DNA from: JACKAQ01 sp965227145
GTDB lineage: Bacteria > Calditrichota > Calditrichia > RBG-13-44-9 > J075
Assembly: GCA_965227145.1 (NCBI GenBank)
Contig: OZ245730.1
Location: 2,418,001-2,482,000, forward strand
Reading direction: 5' to 3'
Length of the DNA: 64,000 nucleotides
The position numbers were made by a program, and so were the translations under genes. Below the pieces are notes generated by a model. That model saw only the letters and a program-made list of their open reading frames with translations. It was not told the origin of the DNA and made no database searches. Shown piece by piece: positions 1 to 9,800 of this stretch (the first letter of the stretch is position 1; each line of letters opens with the position of its first letter).

Positions 1-1014
1 TGCCATTGCGCGATAATAAGCCAGCATCTGCAGCAAAGGCATAAATAACAGCGGTTTAAGTGAGTCGGAATATTCATCCAGAATATTGATTTCGTAATCC
101 GCGAAATCTGAAAAGCGGCCGTTTGGGTTGGAGTGGAAAACCAGAATGTTTGCGCCTAACTTTTTGAGATCCTTTGCGAGCGGAATTTCGTATCTGCGGG
201 AAGGTTGACAACAGAGAATGCAGATTAAAGTGTCCTGTGTTACCGTGGACATGGGTCCGTGGCGATACTCCAGCGCATGAAAAGCGTGGGAAACGGAAAT
301 CGTCATTTCCTGCATTTTCAGTGAAGCTTCGTTGGCGATGCCCAACATGGGACCTTGTCCCAAAAATACAAAATCCTGAGATAGTGGGTTACCAGCAATT
401 TGCCGGATAAGTGGTTCATTTTCAGACATTAACGCAAAACTTGCATCGGGAATATTATTAAGTTGTGACAGCAATTCCGTGTCGTTCGCCGCAACGGCAG
501 CTAAATATATGATGCTCAATAACATCGTTGTAAATGAACCGGTCATCACAACGCTGCGCTCTGTTTCAAAAGGAAATTCCAAACGTTCCCCGCTTTGGGT
601 ACTCATTGCGGATTTGGGATTGCAGGAAATGGCAAATGTTGGAATGTTAAATAAATCCCGGGCGATTTCGGCTGATTTTACAGTCTCGGTGGTTGTACCG
701 GAACGGGAGAGGGGGATAAAAAGGTATTTGTTTTTTTGGTTAAAAACGATTTCAGGATAGGTCAAAACTTCTGAAGCCGGCAACGCAAGGGAACGGATAC
801 CGGTTATCAGCTCAAATAAAAAACTCGCAGTTTGCGCAAGATAATAGGAAGTGCCGCATCCGGAGAACACCCAGACACGATCTTTAAATTTTTCAACCAG
901 AGAATTCAATGCGTCATTTTGTGACTGCCAATGTGCAATTGCTTTTTTCCAACCGGCTTGCTGCAGGTATATTTCCCGATAGGTAAAGTCACTTTCTTCA
1001 GATTTTTCGGACAT
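1..1014 (-). CDS. SIS-domain sugar-phosphate isomerase/deaminase (AgaS/GlmS-C-like), partial
   Basis: The reading frame is open from an ATG at 1014 to the window edge (338 codons), so the C-terminus lies outside. It has two sugar isomerase (SIS) domains like the isomerase half of GlmS and AgaS. Visible signatures are VFSGCGTSYY near residue 50, the SRSGTTTET phosphosugar loop near 105, and HALEYRHGP in the second SIS domain. There is no N-terminal glutaminase, so it is not full GlmS. An AAGGAGG Shine-Dalgarno sits about 6 bases before the ATG. It lies 21 bases after the DeoR-family gene on the same strand and is probably co-transcribed. By family analogy the substrate is an amino-sugar 6-phosphate; the exact sugar is not deducible. 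Confidence 0.85.
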   Translation of the reverse strand, partial: MSEKSEESDFTYREIYLQQAGWKKAIAHWQSQNDALNSLVEKFKDRVWVFSGCGTSYYLAQTASFLFELITGIRSLALPASEVLTYPEIVFNQKNKYLFIPLSRSGTTTETVKSAEIARDLFNIPTFAISCNPKSAMSTQSGERLEFPFETERSVVMTGSFTTMLLSIIYLAAVAANDTELLSQLNNIPDASFALMSENEPLIRQIAGNPLSQDFVFLGQGPMLGIANEASLKMQEMTISVSHAFHALEYRHGPMSTVTQDTLICILCCQPSRRYEIPLAKDLKKLGANILVFHSNPNGRFSDFADYEINILDEYSDSLKPLLFMPLLQMLAYYRAMA

Positions 1015-1035
1015 GAAAGAGCCTCCTTAATTACA

Positions 1036-1797
1036 CTAAACCAGAATAATTTCAATACCCAAATCCCTGAGCCTGTTGAAGTCCTCTTTTTGAATACTTT
1101 TGTCTGTAATAATTTTGTCCACATCCTGAATTTTTGCGATCACAGACATGCTTCTTTTGCCAAATTTTGATGAGTCCGCAACCAGAATAATTTCGCGGGC
1201 AATTTTCATCATCAGCTGGTTTACGCGTCCTTCCATCATGTTGGGCGTCATCAGCCCATAATCAAAATGAATGCCGTCAACACCCAGAAAAAGCTTGTCG
1301 GCATGCAAATTTTTCAACGCATCTTCCGCAAACGGCCCGACCAGCGAGAACGATTTTTCCCGCAAAAATCCACCGGTTAAAACAACTTCATTGTGTTGAC
1401 CGGCTAATTCAGTTGCAATATTTATGGCGTTGGTAATAACCTTTATGTTGATTTTGAGAAATTTGATTCTTCGGGCAATTTGTGTTGTGGTAGATCCGGA
1501 ATCGAGAATTATCGAATCGCCGGGGCGAATCATTTCAATCGCTTTTTCTGCGATGCGAAGTTTGGTATCTGTGTGGAGGCGTTCCTTTTCGGTTAATGCA
1601 AGATCGGGAACAGAGCCTTCTTTTAAAATTGCCCCACCGTGAACCCTTGAGATAAGCCCTCTTTTTTCCAGAATTTCCAGATCTTTGCGAATCGTAACCT
1701 TCGAAATATTTAGCGCTGAAGCGACATCCTTTACAACGAGGCGTTTTTTTTGCGAAATGATGTTCTGTAGTTTTTGTCTTCTTTCCTCGGTTAGCAT
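1036..1797 (-). CDS. DeoR/GlpR-family transcriptional regulator (AgaR-like)
   Basis: A 253-residue protein, normal length for the family. Residues 1-55 form the DeoR winged helix-turn-helix (MLTEERRQKL start, then VKDVASALNISKVTIRKDLE). The conserved junction SRVHGGAI follows, and residues 75-250 are the DeoRC sugar-phosphate sensor domain with DSGSTT and TNAINIA. Family members are repressors released by a phosphorylated sugar. Pairing with the SIS protein downstream suggests an amino-sugar phosphate effector (inference). A promoter and TTTC-rich repeats upstream suggest autoregulation. Confidence 0.9.
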   Translation of the reverse strand: MLTEERRQKLQNIISQKKRLVVKDVASALNISKVTIRKDLEILEKRGLISRVHGGAILKEGSVPDLALTEKERLHTDTKLRIAEKAIEMIRPGDSIILDSGSTTTQIARRIKFLKINIKVITNAINIATELAGQHNEVVLTGGFLREKSFSLVGPFAEDALKNLHADKLFLGVDGIHFDYGLMTPNMMEGRVNQLMMKIAREIILVADSSKFGKRSMSVIAKIQDVDKIITDKSIQKEDFNRLRDLGIEIILV

Positions 1798-1861
1798 GGT
1801 TTTTACCTTTGCGTTTGAGATAAAACTGTCACCGTATGCTCAGAAGTTCGCCCGTCAATAC

Positions 1862-1925
1862 GAAAGAAGTCGCAAGCTTTAGTTCTTTCTTTATATTGCA
1901 TTTTCTTTCGTTCTGTTTCGAGTTT
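1862..1925 (-). promoter_or_regulatory. Candidate DeoR-family operator repeats
   Basis: An inverted repeat GAAAGAA (1862-1868) / TTCTTTC (1883-1889) is followed by TTTC-containing direct repeats at 1903-1920. Runs of TTTC/GAAA boxes are typical of operators bound by AgaR and GlpR type repressors. They lie just downstream of the predicted -10 for the minus-strand operon, a position that would block initiation or elongation. Assignment to the adjacent regulator is inference. Confidence 0.5.
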
Positions 1926-1949
1926 ATCGAAATGCGCGCATATTGTCAA
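1921..1949 (-). promoter_or_regulatory. Sigma-70-like promoter of the DeoR-SIS operon
   Basis: On the minus strand a perfect -35 TTGACA (1949-1944) is separated by 17 bases from the -10 TAAACT (1926-1921). It points at the ATG at 1797, leaving a leader of about 115 bases. Confidence 0.6.
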
Positions 1950-2045
1950 GGATTATTTCTCATTTCCATTAAAATTTGAAACAAAAGACATGCGCCGCCA
2001 GGCACGCCGGCAAACAGGTAAAGCATAAATCAAACCGGCAAGTAT

Positions 2046-2131
2046 TGATAAATTCACAAATTTATCATAGATTAACGCATTACCGAAATCGTTGCGGATA
2101 TTCAACTCCGATGTTTATCAATGGTAAACAT
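2046..2131 (+). promoter_or_regulatory. Two perfect inverted repeats upstream of the hybrid regulator
   Basis: The 1951-2206 stretch has no gene. It holds TGATAAATT-caca-AATTTATCA (2046-2067) and ATGTTTA-tcaatgg-TAAACAT (2111-2131). Both are dyads of operator size, within 160 bases of the GTG start of the next gene. Which protein binds them is unknown. Confidence 0.4.
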
Positions 2132-2206
2132 TCCAAAAATGTCACAGCATATTCGCCACTTCATAAAAGAATATTTGGAAATTGTTCAGGTTATTAGGGA
2201 AGCAAA

Positions 2207-4684
2207 GTGAAGCCAAAATTCCCAAAAATCATTTTTTTAGCGCCGCTTTTTTGGGGCGCCGTGTGTGTTGCTCAAACGGATTCAGTAACAACAGAAAAAA
2301 CGCATCTGCCAAAATTCAGTCATCTCAGCACAGCGCAGGGTTTGTCGCAAAAAGGGGCTTTTAGAATCCGGCAAAATCGCAAAGTATTTTTGGGGCTTGC
2401 CACAAGTGAAGGACTAAACCGTTACGATGGCTACAATTACACCGTTTTCAACCATATTCCGCCAGGCTTACTCCGGTTTAGCAGCAACGATATGTTTCGG
2501 GTCAGAGCAGAACGTGGCGGAATAAATTGGATAAAGCCATTTTTCCTCCGGCATAATATTATTAATGTAGAGGTGCCGCAGGTCGTCATCACTGATTTCC
2601 GGGTGTTCAACAAGTCAGTTTCCATTCAGCCTGAAAACGCTACTGATTCGTTGACCTTGCCGCAACACATTTCTGAAACCGGGAAAATTACCCTTTCCTA
2701 TCGCGAAAACGTCATCACGTTCGAATTTGCCGCACCGGATTTTAATGTGACGGAGAAAAACGAATACGCCTATTTATTGGAAGGATTCGACCGCGACTGG
2801 AATTATGTGGGAAACCAACGCACCGCAACTTACACAAATCTTGATCCGGGCAGTTATATTTTTCGCGTAAAGTGCAGCAACAACGCCAGGATCTGGAATG
2901 CAACCGGCACATCTGTAACATTAATAATAACTCCGCCGTGGTGGCGAACCGGTTGGGCTTATCTACTGTATTTTTGCGCAATTGTCGGTTTGTTAATTGC
3001 CGGACGAAAGTATGAATTGAACCGCCAGCAATTGCGCTACGAGCTGGAACTGGAACATATTCAGGCGGAAAAGCTATCCGAAATCGATCAGGCAAAAACG
3101 CGATTTTTTGCAAATATTTCGCACGAATTTAGAACGCCGCTGTCGCTGATAAGTGGTCCGATTGAAGAATTGCTCGCCAAAACGACCAGCGAAAATGATC
3201 GCAGAGGTTTGCAGCAGGTGAAAAAACACTGCGCTCGGCTGTTGGAATTAATTAACCAATTGCTCGATTTATCCCAGTTTCAATCCGGGCAAATGGTATT
3301 GCAAACCCAAAAAACCAATTTGACAAACCAGCTCCGGGGATTGGTGATGAATTTTGAATCACTGGCAAATCTTCGCGGGTTGCGATTAACCTTTTCAGGA
3401 TTAGAGCAGCCGGTTTTCGGTTACGTTGACCGCGACAAGCTGGAAAAAATCGTTTCGAATTTGCTTTCCAACGCCATAAAATTTACCCCCAAAGGTGGAT
3501 TTGTTTCGGTTGAAATGTATTTGAAGCCGCCAAACGCCAAGCCTGCGCTTATCGAAATCATTGTCAGTGATAACGGCATCGGCATTCCCGCAGACCAAAT
3601 TTCTCATATTTTTGACCGGTTTTATCAAGTCGATACGACCATCACCCGGAGATTTGAGGGGACGGGAATCGGACTGGCGCTCGTTAAAGAATTGGTGGAA
3701 TTGCATCATGGGCGCATCAGCGTTGTCAGCGAATTGGAAAAAGGCACCAGCTTTATTGTGCAACTGCCATTAGGGAAAGGTCATCTGAAACCGGCGGAAA
3801 TTATTGATGATGAATCTCAAATCGCCGAAAACGAATACGGGATTAACGTTGATTCTCAACAAAATATTGTCGCAGAAACTGATCAGAAAATGGAAGATCA
3901 TCGGGAAAATGCGGATGAAACCAAAATGCGTCCGTTGATATTAATCGTCGAAGACAACCGCGATGTGCGGCAATATATTTGCGAATCATTGAAAAAAGAG
4001 TTCCGAACGATAACGGCGGAAAACGGAAAAACCGGTTTGCAAATAGCGCTCAGCGAATCACCGGATCTGGTCATCAGCGATGTAATGATGCCGGAAATGG
4101 ATGGTTTTGTTTTCTGTGAAAAATTAAAATCGGACGAGCGCACCAGCCATATTCCGGTAATTTTGCTCACCGCGCATGCCACCCAAGAAAACAAATTGAC
4201 CGGATTGGAAACCGGTGCCGACGCCTATTTGACCAAACCTTTCAATGCACCGGAATTGTTGGTGCGAATCAAAAACCTGACTGAGCAACGCCGCAAATTG
4301 CGCCAACGATTTCAGGAGGAAATCCGGCTGTTACCCGCTGATGTGGCGGTCAATTCAACGGATAAACGATTTTTGCAAAAAGCGATAGCCATAATCGAGG
4401 GGCATATGTCCGACCCGGATTTTTCCGCAGAAATGTTCAGCACTGAAATGGCCATGCACCGGGTACACCTCAATCGCAAAATAAAAGCACTCTCCGGGCA
4501 AACCACAACGTTGTTTATCCGCTCGATCCGGCTAAAACGCGCCGCACAGCTATTAACTCAAAAAAGCGGCAATATTTCTGAAATCGCTTTTGAAGTTGGT
4601 TTTAACAATCCGGCGTTTTTTTCCTTATGCTTCCGGGAGCAGTTTGGTGTGTTGCCATCGGAATTTGTGCAACACAACAAATGA
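2207..4684 (+). CDS. Hybrid two-component sensor/response regulator (HTCS-like) lacking the periplasmic propeller
   Basis: An 825-residue protein starting at GTG (GGGAAG upstream) with a signal-like N-terminus. Domains in order: one Reg_prop-like blade (about 38-110, with GLNRYDGYNYTVF), a Y_Y_Y domain (about 165-243), a membrane helix (about 250-267), HisKA with HEFRTPLSL (His306), and HATPase with N422, DNGIGIP (455) and GTGIGL (485-490). A receiver follows (Asp583, phosphoacceptor Asp625 in DVMMPEMDG, Thr655, Lys677), then an AraC-type DNA-binding domain (about 715-820). All phosphorelay residues are intact. Family members usually carry a roughly 14-blade sensor propeller and exceed 1,300 residues. 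Here the first blade runs almost directly into the Y_Y_Y linker, so about 500 residues are missing in frame. It may be constitutive, blind to its original ligand, or a decaying gene. Confidence 0.85.
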   Translation: MKPKFPKIIFLAPLFWGAVCVAQTDSVTTEKTHLPKFSHLSTAQGLSQKGAFRIRQNRKVFLGLATSEGLNRYDGYNYTVFNHIPPGLLRFSSNDMFRVRAERGGINWIKPFFLRHNIINVEVPQVVITDFRVFNKSVSIQPENATDSLTLPQHISETGKITLSYRENVITFEFAAPDFNVTEKNEYAYLLEGFDRDWNYVGNQRTATYTNLDPGSYIFRVKCSNNARIWNATGTSVTLIITPPWWRTGWAYLLYFCAIVGLLIAGRKYELNRQQLRYELELEHIQAEKLSEIDQAKTRFFANISHEFRTPLSLISGPIEELLAKTTSENDRRGLQQVKKHCARLLELINQLLDLSQFQSGQMVLQTQKTNLTNQLRGLVMNFESLANLRGLRLTFSGLEQPVFGYVDRDKLEKIVSNLLSNAIKFTPKGGFVSVEMYLKPPNAKPALIEIIVSDNGIGIPADQISHIFDRFYQVDTTITRRFEGTGIGLALVKELVELHHGRISVVSELEKGTSFIVQLPLGKGHLKPAEIIDDESQIAENEYGINVDSQQNIVAETDQKMEDHRENADETKMRPLILIVEDNRDVRQYICESLKKEFRTITAENGKTGLQIALSESPDLVISDVMMPEMDGFVFCEKLKSDERTSHIPVILLTAHATQENKLTGLETGADAYLTKPFNAPELLVRIKNLTEQRRKLRQRFQEEIRLLPADVAVNSTDKRFLQKAIAIIEGHMSDPDFSAEMFSTEMAMHRVHLNRKIKALSGQTTTLFIRSIRLKRAAQLLTQKSGNISEIAFEVGFNNPAFFSLCFREQFGVLPSEFVQHNK

Positions 4685-4923
4685 AACAGGGAAATTTCCA
4701 TCGATTTCCGAAATCCAGCCTGCTATTTAACCCATCTCTACACAAATGTTTCGTAAGTATAAAGTTTTGTTTCCTGACTGGTAGAATCCTGGTCGCAATT
4801 CCGGTATGTTGATATTGGTATTCATTTAGAATTTGTCCGTGGCTATTCATCGATACTGCTGTTTCGTTGATTTGCTGAAACTAAATGCTGACGCATTAAC
4901 AACTACGACTTCGGAAGATGGCT

Positions 4924-5673
4924 ATGAACCGGAAAAACTGGCTAACAAAAGCATGTCATTTACACGATGAAGCGATACGGCTGCGTCACCAGGGACATTT
5001 AACCCGGGCTGAAAAATTGGCAAAAAAATCGCTGAAAATATTCGAATTCACTCATGAAACCGAGCATTCGGATATCGCCGGCGTTTTGGTGAATTTGGGT
5101 AGAATTCTGGAGGCTCGCGGAAAATTAAAACATGCGCAAAATGTGTTTGAACGCGCAACAAATATTTTGTCGAAACTACCCGAAATCAGTTTGGATATGT
5201 TTCGCCTCCGGGTGCAGGCAATTCGTGATCTCGGCGCGGTTTACCGGGCTTTGGGTAAATTTGAAGAATCGGAACGAACATTTTATTTGGCAATTAAGAT
5301 GGGGGAGTCAATGTTCGGTGAAATGGATTTGGATTTATCTGCGATCTGGAATAATCTGGGATTGCTTTATAAATCGCTGGGCATTTATGAAAAAGCAGAA
5401 GTGTATTATTTGAAAGCGCTATCCATCAACAATGCGTTGTTGGGTGAGAAACATCTGTATTCTGCTGTCATTTACCACAATTTGGCCGTTTTGGAACAGG
5501 CGCGCGGCCGGTTTTCCGAGGGCGAAAGATATGCATGGAACGCTGTGGAAATTCGAAAGTCTGAATTGGGTAGTGATCATCCGGATCAAATGGCAGGCGT
5601 CGAGCTTTTGTCCGCACTTATTGATGCCCAAAGATCAAACAGTAACAATAAATATAATTCCTCCAGCCTGTAA
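4924..5673 (+). CDS. TPR-repeat protein (kinesin light chain-type repeats)
   Basis: About 249 residues of tandem tetratricopeptide repeats with the 42-residue spacing and NLG-x-L-x-x-x-x-G pattern of TPR_10/TPR_12, for example VNLGRILEARGKL, NNLGLLYKSLGIYEKAE and HNLAVLEQARGRFSEGE. There is no signal peptide or catalytic domain, so it is likely a cytoplasmic scaffold. An in-frame ATG at 4918 touches the GGAAG ribosome site, so I prefer the ATG at 4924. A strong terminator follows, so it appears to be a single-gene unit. Confidence 0.75.
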   Translation: MNRKNWLTKACHLHDEAIRLRHQGHLTRAEKLAKKSLKIFEFTHETEHSDIAGVLVNLGRILEARGKLKHAQNVFERATNILSKLPEISLDMFRLRVQAIRDLGAVYRALGKFEESERTFYLAIKMGESMFGEMDLDLSAIWNNLGLLYKSLGIYEKAEVYYLKALSINNALLGEKHLYSAVIYHNLAVLEQARGRFSEGERYAWNAVEIRKSELGSDHPDQMAGVELLSALIDAQRSNSNNKYNSSSL

Positions 5674-5701
5674 AATCCTCCTTTCATAAAAAGGATGAGT
5701 G

Positions 5702-5747
5702 CAAAAGATAGAGCGGTTGTGGTGTCACAATCCGCTTTATCTTTTTT
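5702..5747 (+). terminator. Rho-independent terminator after the TPR gene
   Basis: AAAAGATA-AGCGG-TGTG pairs with CACA-CCGCT-TATCTTTT around a short GTGT loop and ends in a T run at 5742-5747. It lies about 30 bases after the stop at 5673. Confidence 0.85.
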
Positions 5748-5795
5748 CGGTCAATTCATTTTATATATGCTTGAACTCCATGATTTTGATATGTA

Positions 5796-5843
5796 ATTTG
5801 ATGCAGTTTTATACCGATTCCCGGACAAAAATCTGCATCAAAT
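5796..5843. other. Long hairpin upstream of hicB-like gene
   Basis: ATTTGATGCAGTTTT (5796-5810) pairs with the complementary arm at 5827-5843 with one bulged base, around a loop of about 16 bases. It sits in the 5748-5987 stretch with no supported gene. It has no T run after it, so it is not a simple terminator. It could be an operator, an RNA structure or a degraded repeat. Confidence 0.45.
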
Positions 5844-5987
5844 AAATATGCAATAACGTAGTTTAGGGAGGTTTCTCACAAAATATTGCCATTCAGTAAA
5901 ACCAGAATGCAGATTGTGAGTGAACAACCTGAGAGACAATTTGTTATTGCAGATAATGTCCAAAATCAAGGTATAAGGAGATGTAAA

Positions 5988-6212
5988 ATGGTGAATTACA
6001 AGCTAACAATCAACATTGAGAAAGATCAGTACGGTTACTTTGCGATCTGCCCGGGACTTCAAAATTGCCACGCGCAAGCTGAAACCTTCGATCATGTGAT
6101 GACGAACATCAAAGAGGCGATTGAGTTGTGCCTCGAATCGATGACTGATGCAGAAAAAAAAGAATGTTGCGGCAAAGAAATCCCGCCAACGCATGTGGAA
6201 ATCAGCGAATAA
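5988..6212 (+). CDS. HicB-like (UPF0150) small protein, no HicA partner
   Basis: A 74-residue protein with the HicB partial RNase H-like fold: alternating YKLTINIEKDQYGYFAICPG and a helix with TFDHVMTNIKEAIELCLE. The ATG at 5988 is preferred over the longer frame from TTG 5886 because AAGGAG lies seven bases before it. HicB proteins usually neutralise the HicA mRNA-interferase toxin. No HicA-like ORF is visible on either side, and the protein lacks the C-terminal DNA-binding domain of long HicB forms. A terminator follows. Confidence 0.75.
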   Translation: MVNYKLTINIEKDQYGYFAICPGLQNCHAQAETFDHVMTNIKEAIELCLESMTDAEKKECCGKEIPPTHVEISE

Positions 6213-6276
6213 CCACAGCATATTTAGCTGGAACAAACCTGATCACTCGACGCCATAACTGCAATTAAACCAACAA

Positions 6277-6313
6277 TTTGTCGCCAAATCGCATTTCCGG
6301 ATTTGGCGACAAA
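6277..6313. terminator. Perfect 14-bp hairpin between convergent genes (bidirectional terminator)
   Basis: TTTGTCGCCAAATC (6277-6290) pairs perfectly with GATTTGGCGACAAA (6300-6313) around a 9-base loop. It lies between the convergent hicB-like gene and the membrane protein gene at 6320 and can serve both. Confidence 0.8.
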
Positions 6314-6319
6314 AATCAA

Positions 6320-6739
6320 CTAAACTTGTGTTTTTGATTCAGCGAACCTGCCGCCCAGCCAACCCATCGGCAAATATGCCCCCACCAAATCCAGCACAAT
6401 AAACCATGCAGGTGAGGGGAGCATGAAAGCATTTGCAATTCCGCCGAGCATAAAAAATGCGCCGATCCCCAACGCAAATCTCATCTTGTGGCTCGCTGCG
6501 AACATCGCCGCGACGGCTGCGCCGACCAAAGTGCCCAACGCATGCGCCAAAAATGGCGATAAAAAGTGAATCGGTTGGAACAAGTGCATGGAATTTTTCA
6601 GGCTTTCCATATCGGTCACATCGACGCCGGCGGGTGGCGGGATAATTTCCGATAAAACCATAATCAATCCCATGTTCACAATACTGCCGACGATAAAACC
6701 TGCAACTACCGCGAATATATTTTTTGCTGTTGGGCTCAT
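6320..6739 (-). CDS. Small integral membrane protein, unknown function
   Basis: About 139 residues with four predicted membrane helices: AVVAGFIVGSIVNMGLIMVL, then FLAHALGTLVGAAVAAMFA, LGIGAFFMLGGIANAFML and FIVLDLVGAYLPMGWLGG. The ATG at 6739 has AAAGG eight bases upstream; the GTG at 6748 overlaps that ribosome site. I do not recognise a functional family. It resembles conserved inner-membrane proteins of about 140 residues in FCB genomes. No operon partner is evident. Confidence 0.65.
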   Translation of the reverse strand: MSPTAKNIFAVVAGFIVGSIVNMGLIMVLSEIIPPPAGVDVTDMESLKNSMHLFQPIHFLSPFLAHALGTLVGAAVAAMFAASHKMRFALGIGAFFMLGGIANAFMLPSPAWFIVLDLVGAYLPMGWLGGRFAESKTQV

Positions 6740-6861
6740 TTGGCTCACCTTTATTTAAATTATTTCAACCGGTATTTTTTACGGATCGCTAAAAGGTATA
6801 AATTTCTCGCGAAATTGGCAAAAATTATCGGCGAAATCAGTGAAAAACCGGTTCACTTAAT

Positions 6862-9800
6862 TTACGATACCGGATGTTCGCTGGCGGCGAACCATTTGTA
6901 AATAGCGGGGATGACCAGCAGCGTGAGCACCGTGGCGGTGATCAGCCCGCCGACAACAACCGTTGCCAACGGTCGCTGCACTTCGCTGCCGGTGCCGCCG
7001 GAAAACAGCAGCGGAATCAGCCCGAGCGCGGTGGTAACTGCGGTCATGAGCACCGGACGGAGCCGCAGCAACGCGCCCTCAACCGATGCCTCATCGACGG
7101 ATTTGCCTTCGGAAATCAATTGGTTGAAATAGGTGACCAGCACCATTCCGTTTTCCAGCGCGATGCCGAATAGCGCAATAAATCCGATCGACGACGGGAC
7201 AGACAAATTCTGTCCGGTGAGCCACAGCGCCACCACGCCGCCCACCAGCGCCAGCGGAATATTCAACAGAATTAACAACGTGTTTTTCAAAGAGTTGAAG
7301 CTTGAAAACAGCAGTAAAAAAATGATCAGCAGCGTGATGGGAATGACCACCGCCAGCCGCCGGTTGGCTTCCTGCTGCAGCCGGAATTGCCCGCCCCAGG
7401 TCACCGGATATCCCGCCGGCAAATCGATATTTGCGCGGATCGCCGATTGCCCTTCCGCCACAAACGAGCCGATATCGCGATCGTTGACATTGCACTGCAC
7501 GGTGATAAAGCGTTGATTGCGTTCACGGGTAATTTGCCGGGGACCGACCACCGTTTTCACCGTCGCCAGTTGCGATAGCGGCACGTTGATGCCGCCGGGA
7601 CCGGGAACGAGAATGTTTTCGATCGCCAGCTCCGTGTCGCGGTAATTTTCTGCGAAGCGCACCCGCACATCAAACCGCCGGATGCCCTCGAAAATCTGTC
7701 CGGCGATTTCGCCGCCGACCGCTGCGCGAATTACGGTTTGCACATCTTCCACGTTGATGCCGTATCGGGCAATCGCCTGCCGGTCAACCCGGATGAGCAG
7801 TTGCGGCGTGCCGCTGACCTGATCCACCTGCACATCCGCCGCCCCGCGTATTTCCGAAATCACCGCGGCAATTTCATCCGCTTTGGTTTTGAGAATATTC
7901 AAATCATCGCCAAACAATTTGATGGCCAGCTCCGCGCGCACGCCTTCGAGCAGCTCATCCACGGTCATCTGGATCGGTTGGGTGAAATTGGCCAGCACGC
8001 CGGGAATTTCCCCGATTTCATCGCGAATCACGCGCTCCAGATCCTGTTGGCTGCCCGCTATTCGCCACTCGTTTTCGGGTTTTAGCAAAATAAACATCTC
8101 CGCGCTGTTGATCGGGTCGGTGTGCGCGCCGACTTCCCCGCGACCGATGCGCGTTACCACGCCGTCGATTTCGGGAATGCCCATCAGCCGCCGTTCGACA
8201 ATCTGGGTGATGCGCATGCTCTCCGTCAGTGAAATGGACGGGGCCATGGTCAGCCGCAAAACGATCGTGCCTTCCTGCAACGTCGGCGTAAATTCCGATC
8301 CCAATCGCGGAAAAATGAGCAGTCCGACGAGCACCAAAACGCCTGCCAGCGCCACAGCAACGCTGCGTTTTTTCACAAAAAAAGTCACCACCGGTCGATA
8401 TGCGCGGGTCAGCAATCGCAGAAATGCGGTTTCGCGAAGCGCCGAATCGGAAGAATTTGCCGGTCGCCGCATCAGCAGATTTGCCAGCACCGGTGCGAGC
8501 ATCACTGCGAATATCAGCGATCCGAGCATCGCCAAAGCCACCGCAAACGCCAGCGGCGAAAACGTTTTGCCCTCCACGCCGTGCAGCGTGAACAGCGGCA
8601 AAAACACCACGATAATAATGGAAATCGCGAACAAAATCGGGCGCATTACCGCTTTGCAGGCGCGGGCGATCACCTTCAGTTGCGGCTCGTCCGGCGGCGC
8701 TTCCCGCAACATCCTGTCGATATTTTCGACCATCACGATGGTGCCGTCAACCATCATTCCGATGGCGATTGCCAGCCCGCCAAAAGACATCAGATTAGCG
8801 GAAATATTGAAATAACGCATGCCAATCATCGCAAATAAAATGGAAAATGGGATGGAAATCGCCACCACCAGACTCGGGCGAAACGATCCCATAAACGCGA
8901 ACAGCACCAATACAACCAACGCAATGCCAATATATAGTGCATCGGTAACAGTTTTGATGCAGGCTTCCACCAGCGTTTTCTGTTCGTAATACGGCACGAT
9001 GCGTACACCTTCGGGCAGGATGGTGTTGATCTCCGCCATCTTCGCTTCCACCGCGCCAATCACGGTGGACGAGTTGGTGCCGAACAGCTTCACGACCATT
9101 CCGGAAACGACTTCTTCCGCGCCGTTGCGGGTTTGCACGCCGCGGCGGATCGCCCCACCGACAGTCACATCCGCAAGCTGGCGCAGATACACCGGCGTAC
9201 CGTCCACCGCCTTGATGACGATGCTTTCCAGATCGTCGATATTCGATGCAAGTCCGACCGACCGCACCACAAATTCTTCGGAATTTTTTTCGATGAACTG
9301 CGCGCCGACATTCAGATTATTGGCGTGAATTTTATCCACAATTTCGGTGATAGTGACGTCATATCGCAGCAGCGATTTCGGATCAACATCCACGTGAAAC
9401 TGCTTTTCCCACCCGCCGATGCCGAGCACCTCGGTAACGCCGGGAACGGTTTGCAACTGGAATTTGACCAGCCAATCCTGGATCGTGCGCATTTCTTCCA
9501 GCGAATATTTGCCGGATTCGTCCGCCAAATAGTAAAACAGCACGAGACCCATTCCGGTGGAAATCGGTCCCATTTGCGGATCGCCAAAGCCTTCCGGGAT
9601 TTGCTCGCGCGCTTCCTGCAGCCGTTCGTTGACGAGCTGGCGTGCAAAATAAATATCAGTGCCATCCTCGAAATACACGTTCACCACCGACAGCCCAAAG
9701 TTGGAAACCGAGCGGATATTCTGCAAATTCGGGATGCCGTTCACAGCGACTTCCACGGGATAAGTTACATATTTTTCAACCTCTTCCGGCGCCAATCCTT

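Noticed and set aside
3401..3763. Long minus-strand ORF inside the hybrid regulator
   Set aside because: It lies antisense to a well supported histidine kinase domain and shows no family features; a codon-bias shadow.
2207..4684. Calling the hybrid regulator a pseudogene
   Set aside because: The frame is continuous and all phosphorelay and DNA-binding residues are intact, so an in-frame sensor deletion fits better than decay.
5748..5987. HicA toxin gene upstream of the HicB-like gene
   Set aside because: No ORF with the HicA pattern (short dsRNA-binding fold with catalytic His) on either strand; the in-frame extension to 5886 has no HicA similarity.
7883..8815. 310-codon plus-strand ORF inside the RND pump gene
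   Set aside because: Ser/Arg/Thr-rich low-complexity translation antisense to conserved CusA sequence.
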